DNA of 64,000 nt, from the NCBI RefSeq assembly GCF_002159845.1, contig NZ_NFJK01000002.1, forward strand, positions 124,001 to 188,000, in the 5' to 3' direction. This document shows, piece by piece, positions 44,061-50,350 of this stretch; position 1 is the stretch's first letter; each line of letters starts with the position of its first letter. Made by a program: the position numbers and the translations under genes. Origin of the DNA: Anaeromassilibacillus sp. An250. GTDB taxonomy: Bacteria > Bacillota > Clostridia > Oscillospirales > Acutalibacteraceae. Under the pieces are notes generated by a model that did no database searches, was not told the DNA's origin, and saw only the letters and a list, made by a program, of their open reading frames with translations.

Positions 44061-45005
44061 TCACCTTTCCTTTACTGTGTGCCGCTGTTGCCGTTTCACC
44101 TGCGCCAGCACTTCCGGCGGGATACGGTCAACGAAATTGCGGAGATTGTGTAATTCGCTTTCCAGCGTTGCCCGTTCCATGCGGTCTTTCATCTTGCCTT
44201 GCTCACTGGCCTTTGCCCTTGCTTCCATCTTTTTGTTTTCTTCCAGCAGGTCATTGATTGTGACCTTGTACTTTTTCAACTGCCCGGAGAAGTTCTCCAT
44301 CTGCGGGAACCACTTTTTCAGCATGAAGAGGGCTTCCTCTTTTTTCTTTCCGGCGTTCAGCGGGTTAATGCCGTCAAGGGCGGCTTCAATGGCTCTGGCC
44401 TGTTTGGAGAGGGAAACCGCCTGTTTGAAAAGCCGGGTGGGGATATGCTTCCGGCCTGTCTTGCTGGCACTCTCCCCACGCTCCAAGTCGGGATATTTCA
44501 CCACCATATAGGCGTGAAAATCGTCCTGCCACTTCGTCAGGTTTGCCCGGTTGCCGATAATCTCCTTTGCACACAGGCGGTTGTCCTTTGTCAGCGGAAC
44601 AAAGGTCAAATGCAGGTGGGGCGTTTTCTCGTCCATGTGTACCACCGCCGACACGATATTTTCCCGTCCTACCCGGCCAATGAGGAAATCTGCCGCCCTT
44701 TGGAAGAACGCCTGTATCTCCTTTGGAGATTTCCCCTTGAAAAACTCCGGGCTGGCGGTTATCAGCGTATCGACAAACCGTGTGCTGTCCTTGCGGGTTC
44801 GGCATCCGGCCTGCTCGATACGGCTCTGAATGAAGTGGTAATAGCGTCCCTCCGGCTTGACGATATGGAAATTGTATTTGCTCCGGCTTGTGTCAATGTC
44901 GGGGTTACTGGCGTATTGTTCTTTCTGCCTTTCGTGATGGGCTTCCAGCGGCCTTGCCGGGTTGCCCTTGTGCTTCTCAAACCGCAAAATTGCGTGTTGT
45001 GCCAT
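44061..45005 (-). CDS. MobV/Pre-type relaxase
   Basis: Plasmid mobilization/recombination protein of 314 residues, equivalent to TnpZ of Tn4451. It nicks oriT so a helper conjugation system can transfer the element. The N-terminal motif is RFEKHKGNPARPLEAHHER, and the metal-binding histidine motif is VHMDEKTPHLHLTFVPL (about residues 142-158). The C-terminal third is coiled coil. It is shorter than typical Pre proteins (about 400) but complete at both ends. Confidence 0.92.
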   Translation of the reverse strand: MAQHAILRFEKHKGNPARPLEAHHERQKEQYASNPDIDTSRSKYNFHIVKPEGRYYHFIQSRIEQAGCRTRKDSTRFVDTLITASPEFFKGKSPKEIQAFFQRAADFLIGRVGRENIVSAVVHMDEKTPHLHLTFVPLTKDNRLCAKEIIGNRANLTKWQDDFHAYMVVKYPDLERGESASKTGRKHIPTRLFKQAVSLSKQARAIEAALDGINPLNAGKKKEEALFMLKKWFPQMENFSGQLKKYKVTINDLLEENKKMEARAKASEQGKMKDRMERATLESELHNLRNFVDRIPPEVLAQVKRQQRHTVKER

Positions 45006-45138
45006 TCTGCTCCTTTCCCCATTCCTTTCCTATCCTGGGTTTTCCACAGGGAAAATCCTGCCAGAATTATCTCTGATACGATAGGAATGGAATGGATATA
45101 AATAAATCATTTTAATCTTTGTATTTCTATATACCGTC
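45006..45138. other. Candidate oriT region upstream of the relaxase
   Basis: Non-coding interval just upstream of the MobV gene, where MobV elements usually carry oriT/RSA. I do not see a clear match to the known pMV158-type nick sequence, so this is positional inference. Confidence 0.35.
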
Positions 45139-45204
45139 CGGTTTTCGTACTTTAGGGGGGCGGTTTCCGTACTTCAAGGGTACGGTTTTCAGTCCTCCGG
45201 CGTA
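45139..45204. repeat. Three iterons of 22-bp spacing at the end of repA
   Basis: CGGTTTTCGTACTT (45139), CGGTTTCCGTACTT (45161) and CGGTTTTCAGTCCT (45183) recur every 22 bp; the third overlaps the repA stop. Such iterons next to a Rep gene suggest a replication origin. Confidence 0.65.
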
Positions 45205-45584
45205 CCAGAACGGGATTTCTTGAAGTCGGTGTTTGGAACCGCTTCATAGGATTTTGGAAAAATGCGGTTGGGTTTTCCACAGCCCTGCTTCTGGATCTCC
45301 ACCAGTCCGGCGTATTGCAGTTCCCGCAGGGTGTTCACCGCTTTCTGCCGCCCACAGTGGAGCAGGTCAACCACTTCGCAGATAGGGTAATACAGGAAAA
45401 TCCGTCCGCAGTCATCCGCCCACCCATTCTTGCGGGATAACTCTGTCCGGCGCAGGATAAAGGTGTACAGAACCTTTGCCTCGTTAGACAGGGGCTTGAA
45501 TGTGGGGGCTTCAAAGAGAAAATTCGGGAGCCGGGTGAAGCTGAACGCCTTTTCCGGCTGATGAATGTAAATCGTGTTTGTCAT
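45189..45584 (-). CDS. Replication initiator protein A, short form
   Basis: A 131-residue winged-helix protein matching the N-terminal domain of RepA_N initiators: FSFTRLPNFLFEAPTFKPLS, NEAKVLYTFILRRTELSRKN, IFLYYPICEVVDLLHCGRQK. The usual C-terminal part is absent, as is common in integrated mobilizable elements. With the iterons at its 3' end it may support limited replication of the excised circle; this is inference. Confidence 0.85.
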   Translation of the reverse strand: MTNTIYIHQPEKAFSFTRLPNFLFEAPTFKPLSNEAKVLYTFILRRTELSRKNGWADDCGRIFLYYPICEVVDLLHCGRQKAVNTLRELQYAGLVEIQKQGCGKPNRIFPKSYEAVPNTDFKKSRSGTPED

Positions 45585-45695
45585 ATCGTGTTTTGTGGAC
45601 GGTTAGAAGCCCGTTTTCCGGGGCGGGCGATACTTTATACCACCTGCCCCGGTTTGGGGCTTGCGGAGCCTAATAAATCAAGGCTTTTTTCGCTC

Positions 45696-46109
45696 CTAAC
45701 TGTCCACAGCAGACCTCCTTTTCCGTTCACTTTCTGTTTTCTGCCGCCTGTGAACTCTGGCGGCACAGCCGGGGCAGTATTTTGCCCGGTTGGATTTGGG
45801 GACGAACACACCGCCGCAGACCACACAGCGTTTCAAGTCCTTATCCCGGAAAATCTCCGCTTCCAGCGTCCCGTCCAGCGGCAAGACCGCCCAGCGGAAC
45901 CACTTACAGCAGACCGAGAAAGAAACTGTCTGCGGGCAGGTGCAGGTGTCCCCATCATCAAGGACAATGCAGTTGCCGTCCTCACAGCAACAGCACTCCT
46001 GGCGTATCAGGCTGGCCGCCTGTTTCCTTTGCGCCGGTGTCATGCGGTAAAGGGAACCGTCCGGCCTGCGTTCCAGCGGCGGCAAGTCTTTATAGGGGTT
46101 ATCTCTCAT
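45696..46109 (-). CDS. Cysteine-rich VLP-type protein
   Basis: A 137-residue protein: MRDNPYKDLPPLERRPDGSL, then the cysteine cluster RQECCCCEDGNC, CTCPQTVSFSVCCKWFRWAVLP, and a C-terminal zinc knuckle (RCVVCGGVFVPKSNRAKYC). This is the Cys_rich_VLP family common on clostridial mobile elements; function is unknown. The ATG at 46109 has GGAGGG upstream; a longer frame runs on upstream through palindromic DNA and is not credible. Confidence 0.82.
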   Translation of the reverse strand: MRDNPYKDLPPLERRPDGSLYRMTPAQRKQAASLIRQECCCCEDGNCIVLDDGDTCTCPQTVSFSVCCKWFRWAVLPLDGTLEAEIFRDKDLKRCVVCGGVFVPKSNRAKYCPGCAARVHRRQKTESERKRRSAVDS

Positions 46110-46194
46110 GCGTTCCCTCCATTTTGCTTTCCGTTGCCGTTCTCCCCGAAAAGGTTTCTTGCCCCATGCCTGCGGCGTGTTCCCAACAGGGGCC

Positions 46195-46357
46195 CCCGCA
46201 AAGTCGTCAGACTTTGTGGGGAGAGGAGCCGCAGCGGAGCGAGTGAGCTTTCGCCCTCTGGCGGAAGCGAATGATACGCAGCTTGCGGCGACGAGGCACG
46301 CTCCCCGCAACTTCGGGACAACTTGTCCCGAAGTGACCTCTGGACAAAGTGTCCAGA
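46195..46357. repeat. Cluster of three palindromes upstream of the rep/mob genes
   Basis: Three inverted repeats lie in 165 bp: CCCGCAAAGTC / GACTTTGTGGG (46195-46220), CTTCGGGACAA / TTGTCCCGAAG with a 1-nt centre (46311-46333), and TCTGGACA / TGTCCAGA (46339-46357). Two share a GGACA...TGTCC core. The 46110-46590 interval contains no gene I can support. Confidence 0.75.
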
Positions 46358-46590
46358 AGCTGGCTCCTTGCAGTGCTTCCCCAGCCGGGGTATTCCTTTT
46401 TGGACGGTCATTCTGTTTTCAAGGTGCTGTCCATCGATGAACTACCCTAAGTCTACACCTAAATGACCGCCCGTCCCGTATATCCGAAAGGTAGGAAATC
46501 GGCTTAAAAAACAGGCTATTTCCGTGCTCTCGGAATTATGGTAAAATAAACATAAAAATTGGCTTTCAAGCCATAGGAGGACAATAATCT

Positions 46591-47286
46591 ATGAAAATCG
46601 GAATTTTATGTGCGGGTGACGAAGAACTCGCCCCATTTTTGCCCTTGATAAGCAACTGTAAGATAACGGAAAAAGCTATGCTGAAATTCCATGCTGGACA
46701 GATTGATAGTGTAGAAGTTGTCGCCCTGTTTTCCGGCGTGTGCAAAGTAAATGCCGCCATAGCCGCTCAGCTTTTGATAGATGTATTTTGCGTGGATATA
46801 ATTATCAATTCAGGGACAGCGGGCGGTATGGAGCCAGAACTTGAAATATTCGATACAGTTATCTCCACAGAAGTTTGTTACCACGATGTAGCGCCAGACA
46901 TTTTAACGGAATTTCATCCGTGGATGAATTCTGTGTTTTTTGTGGCAGACCCAAAGCTGATAGATATGTCAAAGTCTGCTGTTGACAAGCTTTCAACTTC
47001 TGGAAAGGTAGTTTGGGGCCGTATGGTAACGGGAGAATCGTTTATAACCGATGAGAGCCGGCAAAAAATAAACGATGAATTTGCTCCCTTGACGGTTGAC
47101 ATGGAAACTGCCAGTATCGCTCATGTCTGCTATGCAAATGACATACCGTTTATCGCCATTCGGTGTGTGACCGATACTGAAAAACACAGCGGAGTTGATA
47201 ATTTTGACGGAAACTGTGCAAAAGCATCAAGTATTGCCAAAGATATTACGGTTGCTTTATTAAGAGAAATCAAAAAGTCGTGGTAA
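46591..47286 (+). CDS. MTA/SAH nucleosidase-like phosphorylase (MTAN/Pfs family)
   Basis: A 231-residue purine-nucleosidase-fold protein that would cleave methylthioadenosine or S-adenosylhomocysteine. Family features are MKIGILCAGDEELAPF (Glu near residue 11), FSGVCKVNAAIAAQLLID, INSGTAGGM, VDMETASIAHVC (ribose-binding Glu, about 172) and AIRCVTDTEK (catalytic Asp, about 196). It is AT-rich compared with the backbone. A TAAAAT box with upstream TGG lies at 46542-46547. As cargo in a mobile element its real substrate is open. Confidence 0.88.
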   Translation: MKIGILCAGDEELAPFLPLISNCKITEKAMLKFHAGQIDSVEVVALFSGVCKVNAAIAAQLLIDVFCVDIIINSGTAGGMEPELEIFDTVISTEVCYHDVAPDILTEFHPWMNSVFFVADPKLIDMSKSAVDKLSTSGKVVWGRMVTGESFITDESRQKINDEFAPLTVDMETASIAHVCYANDIPFIAIRCVTDTEKHSGVDNFDGNCAKASSIAKDITVALLREIKKSW

Positions 47287-47329
47287 GATTGGATGATATT
47301 TTAGAACAGAGGACAGAGGGGGGGAGAGT

Positions 47330-48130
47330 ATGGCCCTAACTATTCAAGAACGACTAAAAGACCTGCGTGTGGAGCGTGGCTTGACGCTGGAACAGCTTGC
47401 GGAACAGACGCACCTCTCCAAATCTGCGCTTGGCAGCTATGAAGCGGACGAGTATAAGGACATCAGCCACTATGCCCTTATTGAGTTAGCAAAGTTTTAC
47501 GAAGTGACTGTTGATTATCTGCTGGGCCGTTCCCAAACAAAAAATCACCCAAACGCCGATCTTGCAGACCTGCGTTTGAGCGACGATATGATTGAACTAT
47601 TGAAAAGCGGGCGGGTGGACAATTCCCTCTTGTGTGAACTGGCGACCCACCCGGATTTTCCCCGGCTCATGGCCGACCTTGAAATCTATGTGAACGGCGT
47701 AGCGGGAAAGCAGGTGCAGAGCGCAAACGCCATTGTGGACGCTGTGAGTGCAACGATTATGAAACAACACAATCCCGGCTTGACTGACCCACAGCTGCGA
47801 CAGCTTATCGCCGCCCATATTGACGATGACAGCTTTTGCCGCTATGTGATACAGCAGGACATAAACAAGATAGCCTTCGACCTGCGGGAAGCCCACAAGG
47901 ACGATTTTTTCAGCGTCCCGGAGGACAATCCTCTGGAAGATTTTTTGCAGACCGCAGAGGAAACCACCAGAGAGGACAGCGACCCGGAGCAGGCGGCTAT
48001 GGCATTTATCTGTAAGCGGCTCAAGCTGAACTATGGGAAACTGTCAGAGGAAGAAAAGAAGTGGTTGAAAAAGATTGCACAGAAATCGGATTTGCTGAAA
48101 AATCCAAAGCCGCAGCGGGGACGCAAGTAA
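47330..48130 (+). CDS. XRE-family regulator of the element
   Basis: A 266-residue protein with an N-terminal helix-turn-helix: RLKDLRVERGLTLEQLAEQ, THLSKSALGSYEADEYKD, ending VTVDYLLGRSQ (about residues 6-70). The ~190-residue C-terminal region is helical and acidic with no recognised domain. GGGGGAG precedes the ATG. It starts 43 nt after the nucleosidase gene and probably controls element or cargo genes; the palindromes at 46195-46357 are possible targets. Confidence 0.88.
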   Translation: MALTIQERLKDLRVERGLTLEQLAEQTHLSKSALGSYEADEYKDISHYALIELAKFYEVTVDYLLGRSQTKNHPNADLADLRLSDDMIELLKSGRVDNSLLCELATHPDFPRLMADLEIYVNGVAGKQVQSANAIVDAVSATIMKQHNPGLTDPQLRQLIAAHIDDDSFCRYVIQQDINKIAFDLREAHKDDFFSVPEDNPLEDFLQTAEETTREDSDPEQAAMAFICKRLKLNYGKLSEEEKKWLKKIAQKSDLLKNPKPQRGRK

Positions 48131-48166
48131 GAGAATAATAAATCAGATTATATGGAGGTATTGGTT

Positions 48167-48682
48167 ATGAAAAAGTGGTTACTGATAATTTCAGCGACTG
48201 TTATTTGCGTTGCTGCCGCTTTTTTATATTTCTTTAGTTTAACTCCCAAAGGAGATACCATTACCAGCAGAGAAAGCATATTGAACACCGCAATTTCAAA
48301 AGGGAATGAATGGACTATCGCAAAAGAACTGGAACTTGGCGGTTATATCGTGAGTGGAGCATACAGTACAGATAATAAATCTACACTTGCTATCTTTGAA
48401 CCAACAGGAAATGGAGACTACAAATTTAGTACATCAACAAACCGAAATAGTGATGAGATTATTGTCGGTGGCGTTGCAATAAACGGAGAATGGTATGATT
48501 TAATTTGGTTTAATGGTGCTAAAACAGAGTATGCTGAAATCACTTATACAATAAATGGACAAGTGCAAGATACATTGAGATACAACACAGATGATATGGA
48601 TATTATCTCAATTAAAAACCCAGAAAAAGAGTATTCCATTCATGTGGCTTACTATGACAATGATGGAAATAAATACGAATAA
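48167..48682 (+). CDS. Membrane-anchored extracytoplasmic protein, unknown
   Basis: A 171-residue protein with an N-terminal signal/anchor (KKWLLIISATVICVAAAFLYF) followed by a beta-rich domain with many Tyr and Asn residues. No lipobox or known domain is seen. The sequence is AT-rich. The ATG at 48167 has GGAGG 8 nt upstream, better than an earlier in-frame start. It lies between the XRE and aminoglycoside resistance genes. Confidence 0.65.
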   Translation: MKKWLLIISATVICVAAAFLYFFSLTPKGDTITSRESILNTAISKGNEWTIAKELELGGYIVSGAYSTDNKSTLAIFEPTGNGDYKFSTSTNRNSDEIIVGGVAINGEWYDLIWFNGAKTEYAEITYTINGQVQDTLRYNTDDMDIISIKNPEKEYSIHVAYYDNDGNKYE

Positions 48683-48722
48683 ATTGTTTTTCATCGAGAA
48701 AATAGCAAAGCCAGCCGAGCCA

Positions 48723-48767
48723 GTCAACGGTCAAGATGAACGGCGCATTTCATGCGCCGCCGTTGAC
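48723..48767. repeat. Nested inverted repeat upstream of the ANT(6) gene
   Basis: GTCAACGG (48723-48730) pairs with CCGTTGAC (48760-48767), enclosing CGGCGCAT / ATGCGCCG (48741-48748, 48752-48759) with a 3-nt loop. It sits about 90 nt before the start codon in GC-rich DNA between two AT-rich genes, so it may mark a cassette boundary or a terminator. Confidence 0.7.
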
Positions 48768-48855
48768 AGTCCCGCCCGTCTTTGCTAAAGGGTAATCAAG
48801 GCGGGAAAGCCCTAAAATGGCTTCACACCTATTTCAATAATTGGAGGAGATAAAA

Positions 48856-49722
48856 ATGAGATCAGAAAAGGAAGTTTATGATATTGTTTTGAATTTTGCA
48901 AAAACAGACAAACGCATTCGCATGGTTACTTTGGAAGGATCTAGAACAAATACAAATATTCCGCCTGATGATTTTCAGGATTTTGATATTACTTTTTTTG
49001 TTACGGATATGGACAGCTTCACAAGTGATGATAAATGGCTAGATATATTTGGTGAAAGGTTGATTCTGCAAAAGCCGGAAGATATGGAATTATTTCCAGC
49101 TGTAGAAAAGGGATTTTCATATTTAATGCTGTTTACTGATGATGTTAAGATAGATTTAACTTTGCTGCCGCTGGAACTGATAGACGAGTATTTTACATGG
49201 GATAAACTGGTAAAGTTACTGTTGGATAAAGACAACCGTATCGTAAAGCCGCCAATACCAACGGATATAGACTACCACTTGCAGAAGCCTACTCAAAGAA
49301 TGTTTGACGATTGCTGTAATGAATTTTGGAATACTACAACATATGTAGTAAAGGGCTTATGCCGCAAAGAAATTCTTTTTGCTATTGACCATATGAATGA
49401 TATAGTACGAAAAGAATTGCTTCGCATGATTTCCTGGCTGATTGGTATCAAACAGGGATTTCATTTCAGTTTGGGAAAAAACTATAAATTTATGAAGCAA
49501 TATGTCCCAGAGGAATTGTGGGAACGACTTATGTCTACTTATAATATGGATTCCTATCCCCATATGTGGGAATCCTTTGAACAATGTATGGCATTGTTCC
49601 GGGAGGTTTCGTCAGAAGTGGCATGCCAGTTGGATTACCAGTATCCACTATATGATGAAAAAATCAGTAATTATGTGATTCGGCAAAAGAAAAAATATGG
49701 CATTGAAGATGATAACAAATAA
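48856..49722 (+). CDS. aadE: Aminoglycoside 6-adenylyltransferase, ANT(6) family
   Basis: Transfers AMP to the 6-hydroxyl of streptomycin, giving resistance. It has 288 residues. The nucleotidyltransferase motif is LEGSRTN (about residue 28) with DFQDFDITFFV (Asp pair) and VKIDLTLLPLEL (third acidic residue). FDDCCNEFWNTTTYVVKGLC, ILFAIDHMNDIVR and SLGKNYKFMKQYV are characteristic. By eye it is closer to the ANT(6)-Ib type than to classical ANT(6)-Ia. It is AT-rich. The ATG at 48856 has GGAGG 8 nt upstream. Activity is inferred from intact motifs. Confidence 0.93.
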   Translation: MRSEKEVYDIVLNFAKTDKRIRMVTLEGSRTNTNIPPDDFQDFDITFFVTDMDSFTSDDKWLDIFGERLILQKPEDMELFPAVEKGFSYLMLFTDDVKIDLTLLPLELIDEYFTWDKLVKLLLDKDNRIVKPPIPTDIDYHLQKPTQRMFDDCCNEFWNTTTYVVKGLCRKEILFAIDHMNDIVRKELLRMISWLIGIKQGFHFSLGKNYKFMKQYVPEELWERLMSTYNMDSYPHMWESFEQCMALFREVSSEVACQLDYQYPLYDEKISNYVIRQKKKYGIEDDNK

Positions 49723-50330
49723 AATTTTTTCAATCGAAAAAATTTATTTTGATTATTCAATTTTGAAAAACTGAATACCTCAAAATCAGAAAGAGCGCGG
49801 CCAAGCACTTTGAGGGATTGGCCGCCTTGTCCACCCATCCAGCGGGGCGGCGGGCGGCGGTCAAGGCCGGGTGTAACCCCGTTCATTTCAGCCTTGACGG
49901 TTGCCCGCTGTCCTGCTACTTTTCCGGGAGTGTGGCCACAACTTCGGGACACTTTGTCCACAAGTCGGAGCGTAGGACGAGGGACGGGGGCTTTCATATA
50001 CGCCCTGTCTGCTGATGAAACCAGACCTGCGCTTGCGGCTCCACGCCACGCAAGCACAGCCCTGTTTTCTTGCCGCTTCAAATCTTGCCGCTTCAAATGC
50101 CCTTGCCCTCCCCGGCGGCAACGGCATTTTCACGACAACGCCGACAGAGCGTATAACACACTACACTTTGCTTCGCAAAGTCGTGTGCCAAATGGGGGCG
50201 TTGCCCCCTTTGGAAACCCCCACAAGAAAAGGCGATATGCTACCCCTCCACGGGGCGCATACCGCCTTTTCTTGTTATCCAGCCCTCCGGCTGTATTGGT
50301 TGAGCAAAAGTCAGCGTGGGATTGGTGTGG
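49723..50330. other. Non-coding right part of the element
   Basis: About 600 GC-rich bases without a supportable gene. It holds a degenerate copy of the palindromic motif (CTTCGGGACA with GTCC, about 49942-49960) and a small hairpin ACTTTGC / GCAAAGT near 50165-50182. Open frames here lack ribosome binding sites and protein-like composition. Confidence 0.5.
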
Positions 50331-50347
50331 TATCTTTATCTAAGTGA
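50331..50347 (-). repeat. Right terminal inverted repeat of the element
   Basis: Read on the minus strand, TCACTTAGATAAAGATA matches 42043-42059 at 14 of 17 positions, just inside the right-hand CCCGG. Confidence 0.7.
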
Positions 50348-50350
50348 ACC

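Noticed and set aside
45006-45138. Confident oriT/RSA call
   Set aside because: Position fits, but no clear match to the pMV158-type nick site could be read; left as a low-confidence region.
45696-46310. Longer N-terminal version of the cysteine-rich protein
   Set aside because: The extra 67 codons read through palindromic non-coding DNA, and the ATG at 46109 has a good ribosome binding site.
49671-50343. Overlapping open frames on both strands at the right part of the element
   Set aside because: They have biased Arg/Pro/Ser composition, no ribosome binding sites and overlap palindromic DNA; treated as non-coding.
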